Source: Variovorax sp. WS11
GTDB taxonomy: Bacteria; Pseudomonadota; Gammaproteobacteria; Burkholderiales; Burkholderiaceae_C
Direction: 5' to 3'
Assembly (NCBI RefSeq): GCF_010499245.1
Contig: NZ_JAAGOW010000004.1
Span: forward strand, 1,036,014 to 1,100,013
Length of the DNA: 64,000 bases
Shown here: in pieces, positions 25,396 through 34,262 of the stretch
Numbering within the stretch: the first letter of the stretch is position 1
How the letters are laid out: every line of letters starts with the position of its first letter
Position numbers and translations under genes: made by a program
The notes under the pieces: model-generated
The model's database searches: none
What the model was told of the DNA's origin: nothing
The model's input: only the letters and a program-made list of their open reading frames with translations

Positions 25396-26988
25396 GTGCG
25401 GCTTGTGGCCCACCTCGACCAAGAGCAAGTTACGCGCGCCGCAGCCTACGTTTGCATGTCCAGTGACCGACAAGAGCTGTCCATCGGCACGCAGTTGGCC
25501 GCGATTCATGCCTATGCCGAGGCGCACCACATGGAAGTGATCCGGATCTACGAAGATGCCGCCAAGAGTGGGCTGCAAATCTCGAACCGGGAGGGCATGA
25601 AGCGCCTCTTGAGAGACGTGCTGGACGAGCCTCGGCCTTTCGACGTGGTCCTGGTCTACGACGTGAGCCGCTGGGGACGCTTCCAGGACATCGATGCGGC
25701 CGCCTACTACGAATACACCTGTCGGCTGCACGGGGCCAAGGTGATCTACGTCCAGGAGGCCTTTGGCTCGGACGAGGAACCCATGACCGCGCTCCTGAAG
25801 ACGCTCAAGCGCGCCATGGCGGCGGAGTATGCCCGTGACCTGGGCGTGAAGAGTCGTGCCGGCCAGGACCGCGCAGTTCACCTCGGCTACCAGATGGGAC
25901 CTCTCCCCTGCATTGGCCTGACACGCGTCGCCATTGACCGATTCGGCAATAGGCGGCCGCTGGCTCGCGGACAGTCCAAGGCCATGCAGAGTGAGCGGAT
26001 CGCGTGGGTGCCTGGTCCGCCGACGGAAGTCGCGTTGACCCGCCGGATCTTCGGCATGTACGCCGACACGAACGCCACGATCAGGGGCGTTGCCCGTCAG
26101 CTGCGTGCGCAGGGGCTGGTCGCACAAAACGGGCGGCCGTTCACAGAATCCAGGGTCCATCGACTCCTGCGCTGCGAGGCGCTGGCCGGCAATTTTGTGT
26201 GGGGCAGCGAGCGCTACACCGCAGCCCCGGCCATGAAGAAGCGTCCCGCCACGCGCGCGAACCATGTGATCGAGCCGGTGGTCTCGGCAGACCTGTGGAA
26301 ACGGGTGCAGGACAAGCTGTGGACCCGCCGCCGACTTCGACGAGACAAGGAGCAGTTGATCCAAGTGCTTCGCGACAGGCTGGCTGAGCACCCCGAGCTG
26401 AACGCGCTCGATCTCGAAGCGTTGGGTCTCCGTTCGAAGAAGGCCTATACCAACGCATTTGGGTCCGTGTCACGCGCGCTGGAGCTGGCTGGCCGTGACC
26501 CCGTGGCAGTCCGAGCCCTCCACGAGCGAAGAAAGCTGATCGGCAGAAAGGTGGGCGACCGCATGACCTCCGACATCGCGAACTTGCTGCGGCAGCTTGG
26601 AATGGACTGCCGGGTACACCCCCGAAGCCGGGTGCTGGTGTTGGGAGAGACCGTGAAGATCCGCCTGCAGGTGCTCTGGCCACGAACTTACCGGGGCGTT
26701 CAGCGGTGGCATGTACTGAAGTCGCGGCGGCCGATCGCGCACCTGGTGCTGCTCGCCCAGATGGATAACAGCGAGAGCGCGATCCGGTTCGTACTGCTCG
26801 ATCCCAAGGAGTATCGGGACACGGCGCCGTGGCTCGATGAAGAACTACCTCCGTACCTCGAGCCGATTGCCACGGGCGTGGAGCTTGCCCAGGCCGTGCG
26901 CGTCAGACTGGCTGGCGTGATGCTGCCGGCCATTTTCTCTGGCGGCGTCGAGACTTATGCGGAACCTCAAGTCACGGCGAACCGGTAG
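25396..26988 (+). CDS. large serine recombinase with altered catalytic motif
   Basis: 530 residues from GTG 25396; the start is uncertain. The resolvase domain (about 15-165) shows AAYVCMSSDRQELSIGTQ, VYDVSRWGRFQD and LKRAMAAEYARDLGVKSRAG, then a recombinase domain (TRRIFGMYADTNATIRGVAR) and a long C-terminal region. The nucleophilic Ser22 is present, but the motif Y-x-R-x-S reads Y-V-C-M-S: the first catalytic Arg is Cys (codon TGC, one transition from CGC). That Arg is essential in characterised resolvases, so activity is doubtful. The other active-site arginines (SRWGR) are present. No zinc-ribbon cysteines were noticed. Confidence 0.85.
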   Translation: MRLVAHLDQEQVTRAAAYVCMSSDRQELSIGTQLAAIHAYAEAHHMEVIRIYEDAAKSGLQISNREGMKRLLRDVLDEPRPFDVVLVYDVSRWGRFQDIDAAAYYEYTCRLHGAKVIYVQEAFGSDEEPMTALLKTLKRAMAAEYARDLGVKSRAGQDRAVHLGYQMGPLPCIGLTRVAIDRFGNRRPLARGQSKAMQSERIAWVPGPPTEVALTRRIFGMYADTNATIRGVARQLRAQGLVAQNGRPFTESRVHRLLRCEALAGNFVWGSERYTAAPAMKKRPATRANHVIEPVVSADLWKRVQDKLWTRRRLRRDKEQLIQVLRDRLAEHPELNALDLEALGLRSKKAYTNAFGSVSRALELAGRDPVAVRALHERRKLIGRKVGDRMTSDIANLLRQLGMDCRVHPRSRVLVLGETVKIRLQVLWPRTYRGVQRWHVLKSRRPIAHLVLLAQMDNSESAIRFVLLDPKEYRDTAPWLDEELPPYLEPIATGVELAQAVRVRLAGVMLPAIFSGGVETYAEPQVTANR

Positions 26989-27029
26989 ATCGATCATCGG
27001 GCCTGATCTGCGACTGAAGTGCGCGAGGT

Positions 27030-27305
27030 TCATGGCGGCAGTTGGTCCAGTTGATCGATCGTGTCGCGCAGGCGCTCGTACGCAATCAGCGTCGCCGCGA
27101 AGGCTTCCTTGCCGATGCTGTGCTCGGCCAGCACGTGAAAGACGAACGCCTCGAATCGGTCGCCGACCTCGCTTTCAAGCAGACTGTGGTCCTCCAGGAT
27201 CACATTGCCCCGGACCAGCAGCTCGGCCATCGCGCGCGCGAGGGACGGATGCGCCTGGTCGTACGCATCCACGAGGGTCTTCAATTCTTCAGGTGTCGCG
27301 GGCAC
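27030..27305 (-). CDS. conserved hypothetical protein
   Basis: 91 residues, GTG start with AAGGAG six bases upstream. All-helical, soluble and acidic (MPATPEELKTLVDAYDQAHP, AMAELLVRGNVILEDHSLLE, FEAFVFHVLAEHSIGKEAFA). No signal peptide or cysteines. No family recognised. It is divergent from the small gene at 27359 with 53 bases between starts. Confidence 0.6.
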   Translation of the reverse strand: MPATPEELKTLVDAYDQAHPSLARAMAELLVRGNVILEDHSLLESEVGDRFEAFVFHVLAEHSIGKEAFAATLIAYERLRDTIDQLDQLPP

Positions 27306-27358
27306 ATTTCGCTCCTTGCTCAGAGGCGCACCGAGGCCGGCCTGTCAGAATCGGCGCG

Positions 27359-27631
27359 ATGAATCATATCGGCCCCGCCCACGAAATCACCGTCGCCCCG
27401 GACCGCGCAACGGTATGGGTCAACGCTGGCGATGGATCGTGCGTGGGCCGCTTCAGCAAGCGATTCGGTGTCGATGTTCATACGACTGCGACCGAGCAGT
27501 TGGCTGGCACACCGGAGTGCCTCATGTGCACGCACGGGCCTGCAGATCGAACTGCCTGGCTGCTCTTTGTGGATGCGATGCGCCAGCATCATGGCATCCA
27601 CATTCCCGACCAGCTGATTGTCTGGTCCTAA
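27359..27631 (+). CDS. hypothetical protein
   Basis: 90 residues from the ATG at 27359 (MNHIGPAHEITVAPDRATVW). A conserved-looking central motif GRFSKRFGVDVHTT is followed by two cysteines (ECLMCTHG) and a helical C terminus (WLLFVDAMRQHHGIHIPDQL). No signal peptide; function unknown. Confidence 0.55.
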   Translation: MNHIGPAHEITVAPDRATVWVNAGDGSCVGRFSKRFGVDVHTTATEQLAGTPECLMCTHGPADRTAWLLFVDAMRQHHGIHIPDQLIVWS

Positions 27632-28120
27632 AAATCGGTCGCACCTTTGGCGAGGGCTTCGCGGCACGGATATCACGAAGTTCTACAAGCCGGCCGGCTG
27701 CACTGCAATTCGGACGGCCGCCGGTAGCGCCTTCGCCCGAGTCGGCGACCGGGGCCGCGCTCGCGCTGACGCCGGCGATCAGCGGCGAGGTTGGCAAGCT
27801 GTGGGCCTTGGGTGACGATACTCGCGTCAAGAACAACGCACAGGGCAGCGTGCGCGTGCTCTGGTGAAGTGAGGCAGGCGTGCGAGTGTGAGGGGGCGCG
27901 GCGATGCCCTGATGACTGCGCCAGCAGAACACACGCAAGCAGCGATCGCACATACGTCCCGCGGTACAGGCTGTTGTCACCTGGTGCTGCTGAGCTTTCT
28001 CGGCTGCCGGACGCCAAAACTTGCCGATCGCCTTTCCTCAAACTCTTCATTGCTGCGGATGGCCTTCGTTCCCGCCGCTGGATAATCGCGCGTTGTTGCC
28101 AATCTCCACTTCCAAGCCCG
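27632..28120. other. 490-bp gap
   Basis: Between the small gene at 27359 and the SET-domain gene. One plus-strand reading ends LWALGDDTRVKNNAQGSVRV with a stop at 27867 but has no plausible start or family. I see no promoter or terminator that I would defend. Confidence 0.35.
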
Positions 28121-28567
28121 ATGCCGTGCCCCACTCCCCTCTTCCACGTTCGCACCAGCGAGATCCATGGCGTCGGGCTCTTTGCAGCGCTGCCACTGCA
28201 GGCAAACACCAGGCTGGGCGCGTATGAGGGACGGAGCATGTCTCCGGCCGAGGTGGAGGCGACGGATTGGGAAAGCCATTTGACGTACCTGTTCGGTCTG
28301 TCCGATGGCACCGTGATCGATGGTGCCCAGGGCGGCAACGCATTGCGTCACCTCAACCACAGCTGCAGCCCGAACTGCGAAGCGGTGGAGGCATGGGCGC
28401 TCGACGGGACGCTGCGGTTGGACATCATCACCTTGTGCGACGTGCGCGCCGGCGAAGAACTGTGCCTCGACTACGCGTTGACCATCGACACGACCCATGC
28501 GCCGGAGGCCTATCCCTGCGCCTGCTCATCTGTCGAATGCCGGGGAACGATGGCGGCGTCGGCCTGA
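28121..28567 (+). CDS. SET-domain protein-lysine methyltransferase
   Basis: 148 residues, a minimal SET domain. Motifs are SEIHGVGLFAALPLQANT at the start, the pseudoknot NHSCSPNCEAVE and the catalytic GEELCLDYAL with its Tyr, then a post-SET-like CACSSVECRG with three cysteines positioned to bind zinc with the NHSC cysteine. SET enzymes use S-adenosylmethionine to methylate lysine side chains. The fold is mainly eukaryotic and is found in scattered bacteria, usually by transfer. The substrate here is unknown. The start ATG at 28121 gives a full-length domain; no strong ribosome site was seen. Confidence 0.85.
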   Translation: MPCPTPLFHVRTSEIHGVGLFAALPLQANTRLGAYEGRSMSPAEVEATDWESHLTYLFGLSDGTVIDGAQGGNALRHLNHSCSPNCEAVEAWALDGTLRLDIITLCDVRAGEELCLDYALTIDTTHAPEAYPCACSSVECRGTMAASA

Positions 28568-28738
28568 CTGGCGTTGCCTGCCTTCACGCGGAAGGGCACG
28601 CTATTCCAGCATTGCCGTCCTTCTGGCTGCACAAACATGCTCCAGGCGAGGTGATGCATGCAAGCGCCCGTCGCAGGACGCGTGGCATCTAGACGCTCCT
28701 CTCACCGCATGGCGAGGCCGCTCAACCGCCAGCTAGAC

Positions 28739-29374
28739 CTAAGACACCCCGGGGAAAAACTCTCGGATGTCCGCATACTGCGTACCGGGCTGTGCCATCA
28801 ATGCAAAGGCCTTGAGCTTCGTGGCGTCGGCATAGGGCACATCGGCCGGCGCTCCTTCCGCATGGCGGCACAGGAGGTCGTCGTCATCCAGGTTCAGCAG
28901 GGTGCGGCACGCCATCGGTCGGAGCTCGTAGACCGAGCAGCGCCCTGCCCGCAGGAACGGACAAGGCGCGAGCGGCCCCGCCTGGAGCTGACGTTCCATC
29001 GCGGCCAGGGCCTCCATCGAGCTCTCGTCGGTGACGCGAATGCTGTGCCGTGGCGCGCTCGGCACCCGGCCGGCGGTCCGGCCCAGCAGCTGTGCCTCGA
29101 CGAGCGAGATCGTCACCGGGATGTGGCAGCAGTGGCTGCAGCTGGTCCGGCATGCCGAGACCGCTTCCATCGGCTTGGCCCAGGCCGAGGCCGCCCGCTG
29201 CAGCCAGATCACCCGCTGTGCCACTGTCTTTGCCTTCTGGGAGGCCTTGAGCAACGGCCCGGCACTGGCATCGACAGCGAGGCTGGCCAGCTTGGCCTGG
29301 GCGCGCTGCATGGCAAGCGGCAGGCGCTCGCGCTGCTGTTGAGACAGGTTCGTTGAAGCAATGTCGGCCGTCAT
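28739..29374 (-). CDS. YkgJ family cysteine cluster protein
   Basis: 211 residues. The Cys cluster of the family is visible: CRTSCSHCCHIPVTISLVEA, APCPFLRAGRCSVYELRPMA followed by CR, and a further Cys in DDLLCRH. YkgJ-type proteins are thought to bind zinc or an iron-sulfur cluster. The N-terminal 70 residues are a helical extension. The start at 29374 has only a weak ribosome site. Stands alone on the minus strand. Confidence 0.82.
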   Translation of the reverse strand: MTADIASTNLSQQQRERLPLAMQRAQAKLASLAVDASAGPLLKASQKAKTVAQRVIWLQRAASAWAKPMEAVSACRTSCSHCCHIPVTISLVEAQLLGRTAGRVPSAPRHSIRVTDESSMEALAAMERQLQAGPLAPCPFLRAGRCSVYELRPMACRTLLNLDDDDLLCRHAEGAPADVPYADATKLKAFALMAQPGTQYADIREFFPGVS

Positions 29375-29571
29375 GCCGGGAGCTTACCGTCAGCCGCTGC
29401 AAGGATTTGCAAAGCGCAGCGCGGCGAATCACAAGGAGGCCCACGGGGGCGCCAATCCATTGCGAGTGCTGGAACGATCGTGCACGTGCGCACCTCGGTG
29501 GTTGGGGCGCCGACGTCGCGCGCGATGCCGTCACGCAAGGCCGCGCGCAATGCCACCCACCGGCACGACAT

Positions 29572-29765
29572 TCAGCCGCCACTTCGAAAACCAAGTGTCT
29601 TCATGGCGGCCCCGATGGCCTGCGCGGCGCCGGCGTAGTCCTTCCACGGCGCATTGCCCTGGTCCAAGCGGGTGTGGATGTTCTGTATGCGGGCAATAAA
29701 CCACGACCTTCCTTCGAGCGCGACGAAGTGTGAGGCTTCGTGCCCATTTACAACGTGGGCACGGA
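29572..29765 (-). pseudogene. C-terminal fragment of an unrecognised gene
   Basis: The minus-strand frame reads TLTFRAHVVNGHEASHFVAL, WFIARIQNIHTRLDQGNAPW and KDYAGAAQAIGAAMKTLGFR, ending at a TGA (29572-29574). It has good protein character and no start codon before it runs into the IS66-like fragment at 29766, so it looks like the 3' end of a gene cut by rearrangement. No family recognised. Confidence 0.4.
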
Positions 29766-29861
29766 ATGTCAGAGTTGATTTCGGATTCGGCCAGGCGCCT
29801 GGTAGTCGGGCACAAGCGCGATGGTCGCAGTATCTATGACGAGCAGGCCAAGCAGGCGGTC
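29766..29861 (+). pseudogene. N-terminal fragment of an IS66-type accessory transposase (TnpA-like)
   Basis: ATG at 29766 gives SELISDSARRLVVGHKRDGR then SIYDEQAKQAV. The RRLVVG-KRDGR-S-YD-QAK pattern opens IS66 OrfA/TnpA-type proteins. The similarity stops exactly where copy 2 of the HTH module begins (about 29860), so this is a junction left by insertion or recombination. Confidence 0.5.
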
Positions 29862-30427
29862 ATGCTCACGATGACCGCGGGCGGTGGCGGCGGTGGTGGC
29901 GGTGGCTGCGGGGCCTGCACCCGCACCTCCCAGCCGAGCTCCCGCGCCCCTGCCCCAACGCCCTGCCCGGCCTAGGTCACGTAAACACCGCCGAGTTGGC
30001 CGCGGCCTGCCCCTGAGCGTTTTCGAGCGCCCGGATCACGCCGCGCAGGCGCTCGCGCTCGAGCGAGGCGACCCAGGCGCGGGCGTGCTGGGCTTCGTTG
30101 AACGCTGCGCGTGCAGGGCGGCCATGCCCCATCTGCTTTCGAACCAGAGGGCGTAGACCGCGCGGGGCGCGTTGCCGCTGGCCTGGTATCTCTGCAGGGT
30201 ACGCAGGCTCACGCCCAGATGGCGGGCGATGTTCTTGCGCGACTCCATCTGGTCGGCGAGCAGACAGGTCAGGGTCGGCAGCCGTGCGAATGAGGAGGCG
30301 AGGAATGGCATGGAGGACCTCCTGCGAACGGCGAGACGTCGGTGTGCCGGCTCTGCCAGGCCATGTCAGTTTGTCGCGATGTGGTGGCGCCCTCTTCTCC
30401 CCTGCGCGGGCGGCCTTTCAGGGGGGA
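29860..30427. repeat. duplicated HTH module, copy 2
   Basis: Same layout and orientation as 7449-8045. Here the Gly-rich stretch is longer (nine consecutive Gly codons in one frame) and is followed by CGACTRTSQPSSRAPAPTPC. The left border abuts the IS66-like fragment, which indicates where the module was inserted. The right end fades in a GC-rich stretch at about 30427. Confidence 0.75.
29977..30311 (-). pseudogene. small HTH DNA-binding protein, copy 2, one-base frameshift
   Basis: From the ATG at 30311 the frame reads MPFLASSFARLPTLTCLLAD, IARHLGVSLRTLQRYQASGN and LWFESRWGMAALHAQ, then shifts at about 30105. One frame over it continues FNEAQHARAWVASLERERLR and VIRALENAQGQAAANSAVFT to a TGA at 29977. 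One missing base explains it. The N terminus is intact, unlike copy 1, so comparing the two gives the ancestral protein of about 110 residues. Confidence 0.6.
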
Positions 30428-30741
30428 GAGAATGAAAAAACATAACAAGGCATCCAACACAAAAATTGTGGGAGTAAAGTAATGTCGCCTTTCAGCATTG
30501 AGATGGCGTAGTAACTCCGGGCGCACTTTTGCAGCGGTTCCGTAGTTCGAGACTCTTTGCGTCGGCTAAGGGGAGTTCACGGGGGCACCGGACAAAACGG
30601 CCTGTAGTGCGGAAGGCGCCGAGGAAAAAGTCAATGCAGGGTTACGTGCATTTCTGCACAGTTGCTTCCCCGCCGTGACCAAAGAGCGAATCTTGGCTGG
30701 AGGGCTCGCGCTTTAAGATGAATTGATCAACAGCTTGTGCC
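30428..30741. other. upstream region of the binding-protein gene
   Basis: About 310 bases. AT-rich around 30430-30480 (AAAAAACATAACAAGGC), which may hold the promoter for the gene at 30742, but no convincing -35/-10 pair or operator was identified. Confidence 0.35.
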
Positions 30742-31869
30742 ATGAAACACAAAAAGATTCATCTGCTGGCTTCGGCCGTGACCGTCTTCGTACTGGGATT
30801 CTCGCCGGCGGCACAGGCGCAGACCCAGCCGCTCGTGATCGGGCAAACCTTCGTGCAGACCGGCCCCCTGGCGTCTTTGTCGACCGAGCCCCTGGTCGGC
30901 ATTCGTGCCATGTTGACGACGCTGAATGCGAACGGCGGCGTCAACGGCCGGCCGGTCGAACTGCGCCAGCTCGACGACGCCTACGACCCCGCCAAGGGCT
31001 CCGAGAACGTCAAGACCTTCGTCAAGGATGGCGCCGTTGGCATCCTCATGCCCATTGGCACATCGTCGGCGGTCGGCGTCCTGAAGGCGGCCAACGAACT
31101 CAAGGTTCCCGTTATCGGCCCTTACACCGGCGCGGGGCCGGTGGCGAAGTTCTCCGAATATGGTTTCCCGGTGCGCATCAGCTTCGACGAGGAGTACAGC
31201 CGCATCGTCAACCACCTGTTCACGGTCGGCATCTCAAGCATCGCGTTCGCGCACAACGACAACCCCGGCGCACGCTCGGCGAAGGAGAGCACGGAAAAGT
31301 TCATTGCCGAGCGTGGCGAGAAAATGGTCGGCAGCGTGGCAATCAAGAACGATGGCTCCGACGCCGCCGAGCGTGCCGCGGAGTTGGCCAAGCTCAAGCC
31401 CAAAGCGGTGGTGCTGGCGGCGACCAACGAAGTGGCGGCGAAGTTCATCACGGCATACCGCGCGGCTGGCGGCCAGACGGCGTTCTATTCGTTCTCGTTC
31501 CTGAACGGTCAGAAGCTGTTCCAGGACATCCAGAAGGACGTGGCCGGCGTGGTCATCTCCCAGGTCGTGCCTTCCCCGTGGAACAGCGCGATGCCGGTGA
31601 TTGCCGAGTACCAAGCGGCCATGAAGAAGATCGGCGCAATCGAGTTCAGCTATGCCAGCCTCGAGGGCTATGTGGCGGCCAAGGTCATGGTCGAGGGGCT
31701 GAAGCGGGCCGGACCGAAACCAACGGCAGAGTCGCTGCAGAAGGGCCTCGAGTCGTTCAAGACGCTCGACATCGGCGGCATTGCGGTGTCGTACCGGCCG
31801 GGCGAGCACCGCGGCCTGACATTCTCCGAGTTGTCGATGCTCAAGGCCGACGGGCGATACCTTCGCTGA
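30742..31869 (+). CDS. ABC transporter substrate-binding protein, branched-chain amino acid type (Peripla_BP_6)
   Basis: 375 residues. Signal peptide MKHKKIHLLASAVTVFVLGF ending SPAAQA. The mature protein follows the LivJ-like fold: PLVIGQTFVQTGPLASLSTE, INANGGVNGRPVEL-like NANGGVNGRPVELRQLDD, GPYTGAGPVAKFSEYGFPVR and the AFAHNDNPGARSAKE hinge. No permease or ATPase genes are next to it, as is common for the many orphan receptors of this type in Burkholderiales. The ligand is not predictable from sequence; small aromatic or organic acids are possible. Confidence 0.88.
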   Translation: MKHKKIHLLASAVTVFVLGFSPAAQAQTQPLVIGQTFVQTGPLASLSTEPLVGIRAMLTTLNANGGVNGRPVELRQLDDAYDPAKGSENVKTFVKDGAVGILMPIGTSSAVGVLKAANELKVPVIGPYTGAGPVAKFSEYGFPVRISFDEEYSRIVNHLFTVGISSIAFAHNDNPGARSAKESTEKFIAERGEKMVGSVAIKNDGSDAAERAAELAKLKPKAVVLAATNEVAAKFITAYRAAGGQTAFYSFSFLNGQKLFQDIQKDVAGVVISQVVPSPWNSAMPVIAEYQAAMKKIGAIEFSYASLEGYVAAKVMVEGLKRAGPKPTAESLQKGLESFKTLDIGGIAVSYRPGEHRGLTFSELSMLKADGRYLR

Positions 31870-31878
31870 GCTTTTCGG

Positions 31879-32211
31879 TTGGAGGTGACGCTCATTGAGC
31901 CTCCGGCCGGCTCCAGCACCTCGCCCCTTCAGCCGGCGAGCTCAATCGCCGGCACCATTCGCTCCTGCTCCCCGGGGACGATCGGGGGCGGGCTGCTCGT
32001 GCGCGATTCCACGGGGCTTGCTCGCAGCGAGGGCATCCGAGCCGGAGACCTCGTTCTTGCGATCAACTCGCAGCGTCTCGACAGTGTGGAGGATTTTCGG
32101 CACACCTTATCGCGCTTGCCGACCGGCCACACGGTCGCACTGCTGGTCATGCGCGACCTGCGGCTGGCCTACGTGCCGGTGAGAATTACTGCAAGGCCCG
32201 CTTCGCCTTGA
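31879..32211 (+). pseudogene. C-terminal PDZ fragment of an HtrA/DegP-type protease
   Basis: The 110 codons contain the end of a PDZ domain: GLLVRDSTGLARSEGIRAGD, LVLAINSQRLDSVEDFRHTL and GHTVALLVMRDLRLAYVPVR. The trypsin-like domain that should precede it is absent; the upstream gene is an unrelated binding protein ending 9 bases before. I read it as a fragment, though a short PDZ-only product could be made from the TTG at 31879. Confidence 0.6.
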
Positions 32212-32387
32212 AGGCCGCGCTTTCAAACGCCCTCATCTCCCACCTCACGAAAGCCGGCTACGCCATGCCGTTGGGCCCTCTCATCGAATCGCCAGCGCAT
32301 TCTGAACATGTGCAAAGGCGACGAACCTGGGGATGCTGCGCTTCGATTCGCGCACGCAGTGTGCGACGAGGACCGGCCATCTGCTGG

Positions 32388-32505
32388 ACGGCGCAGATGG
32401 TCTTGCGCCATCGATTTCGTGAGTTCCTGCTGACCCAGCAACCCGGTCGCCATCACCCTGCTGCGCAATCAGGCGCGCCTCGTCCTCATTGTGGCTGCGA
32501 ATCAC
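32388..32505 (-). pseudogene. C-terminal remnant of a Kef/CPA2-type antiporter
   Basis: The minus-strand frame reads IRSHNEDEARLIAQQGDG, then one frame over TGLLGQQELTKSMAQDHLRR. The intact antiporter at 40355 ends VVRTHNEDESQLLRKDAVGT followed by FFGEEELAKGMTSHVLQR, so the two align directly. Everything upstream is missing, and a TAG lies just before the conserved part. Confidence 0.5.
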
Positions 32506-33335
32506 TCTCGCCGCCCACAGCTTCTACGGGCCGTTCGCCGCACTGATACTTGACCTTGCGAGTTCAGTGCCGGAATAGGATCTCTATCTGGCAAACCGTG
32601 TGTGGCTTCTGTTGAAGGTTTACCGATGTCGCCTTACACTCGATGCATGCAAGTCACGGCTTACATCCCCGGCAAGAATCTCACAGCTCTCGATCGCTTG
32701 TCATCGGCAGGCAGCGACATGGGCGCGCTTTTGCTCGTGGTGATGACGGCAGGGTCTCAGCAGACCCTCGCACATTCTTAAGCCCGGCGGTCAACCTTTC
32801 TTTTTGCGCAAACCCTCGACCGTCGGGCACCAGACCCGCGCGGTAGCGACCCCCTGACATGCGGCCGGTCGCGTTCGAGTGGAGTGCGACATGCATGCAA
32901 CGATTCGCGGGGAGTCCACACTCCTTGCAAGAGCTTTCGCTCAGCCCCAAAAGACATCCAACCGTCAACGCGTACCGCCCGCGTATGCGAGGCACGCAGC
33001 CCAGGCAGTAAGGCGCAGCGCTCTTGAGGCGCCACCCGATCGGCCAGATGTGCAACTTCCCATTGGGCAGTTCCACCTTCGCCAGGAACTGAACGCCTGC
33101 CCGGCCAGAACCGGCGGCATGGCTGGACGGTGCGGCATGTCCGTCTCCACCATGAGCGTCGCCGGTTCGCCCGCCCACGCGGGAGCGATGAACAGCGGGA
33201 AGCTGCTTCGGCGGCGCAGTCCCAGCCTGAGGGCGCCGACCTGTACCGCCCCAGCGAAGAACCGCCCTCCCCTCCCCGGCTTGCTGCCATTCGCATGGCG
33301 GTTGGCCAGCCCTTCTCACGCAGGAAGAGATAACG
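32506..33335. other. 830-bp gap with gene debris
   Basis: No intact gene. The region lies between the antiporter remnant and the first universal stress gene. One minus-strand reading contains ELPNGKLHIWPIGWRLKSAA and a Cys-containing stretch, without start or known family. The last 20 bases contain the ribosome site for the gene at 33336 (GGAAGAGA). Confidence 0.35.
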
Positions 33336-34262
33336 ATGAACATTCGATCAATCCTTGCCGTGACCGACCTGTCGGCGCGTGGCAATCGAACAGTGGAGCG
33401 GGCCGCCTTGCTCGCAGTGGAGCACGACGCGCTCCTCAAAATCATGTACGCACCCGCCGCCCGAAGCCTTCGCGTCGACGCAGCCAGCAGCCTCGCCAAG
33501 CTTTCCTCGGAAATAGCCGCCAGGCATGGCGTGCTGGTCAAGAAGGTGACGGAAGCGGCCGGTCGCCTGGAAGACGTTGCAGACGAGGCCCGCTGGGTCG
33601 ACCTCGTCGTCCTGGAGCATGCGTACGAACGCACCGCCACGGCGTTCTTTCACGGTCAACCGGTCGAACGCCTGCTGCGGCTGGTCGGCTGCCCCGTGCT
33701 CGTGACCAGGCTCCCGGCCCGCGCAAAGTACAGGCGCATCCTCGTGGCCGTCAACTTCACGCCGGCAGCCAAGGACCTTGTCAAGCTTGCATCGTCGCTG
33801 GACAGCGCCGCCGAGGTGGAAGTTTTCCATGCCCTCGTCAGCGCGCTCACTGAAGGCAAGCTGCGCTACGCAAGCGTTTCGGAAGACATCATCAAGGCCT
33901 ATCGACAGGATTGCGTACGCCAAGCCATCGACGGGATGCGCTGGCTTACCGATTCATGGGACGCGCGGCGCGACCACCTGCGTTCCACGATCAGACACGG
34001 CGACCCGGCGCGCCAGGCCGCCACCCAGCAGCAGTGCACGATGGCCGAGCTCCTGGTGGTCGGCAAGCGCAAAAGCTCGGCGCTACAGGACTTCATCTTC
34101 GGGAGCATGGCCAAGCGCGTCCTGGAGCGGTCCACGGGTGACGTTCTCATCGTGCCTCACGATGCCCGCGCTTCAACGCGCGCCATCGACACGCCAGGCT
34201 CGTCCCTCGCGAAAGAGCGGATGCGAGAAGCGCCCTTGCACATCGGAAAGGAAGCACTATGA
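33336..34262 (+). CDS. universal stress protein, two UspA domains
   Basis: 308 residues; GGAAGAGA precedes the ATG. Two tandem UspA domains: MNIRSILAVTDLSARGNRTV to CPVLVTRLPARA, and YRRILVAVNFTPAAKDLVKL to GDVLIVPHDARA. The ATP-binding pattern G-2x-G-9x-G-(S/T) is not intact in the first domain and only partly present in the second (VVGKRKSSALQDFIFGSMAK), so it may not bind ATP in the usual way. Two-domain Usp genes of this type cluster with oxygen-limitation and energy genes in Burkholderiales. A second paralogue is at 36205. Confidence 0.9.
   Translation: MNIRSILAVTDLSARGNRTVERAALLAVEHDALLKIMYAPAARSLRVDAASSLAKLSSEIAARHGVLVKKVTEAAGRLEDVADEARWVDLVVLEHAYERTATAFFHGQPVERLLRLVGCPVLVTRLPARAKYRRILVAVNFTPAAKDLVKLASSLDSAAEVEVFHALVSALTEGKLRYASVSEDIIKAYRQDCVRQAIDGMRWLTDSWDARRDHLRSTIRHGDPARQAATQQQCTMAELLVVGKRKSSALQDFIFGSMAKRVLERSTGDVLIVPHDARASTRAIDTPGSSLAKERMREAPLHIGKEAL

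Noticed and set aside
29862..29975. A 37-residue Gly-rich peptide (MLTMTA then nine Gly)
   Set aside because: Similar residues in copy 1 appear in a different frame; no ribosome site. I treat it as part of the repeat.
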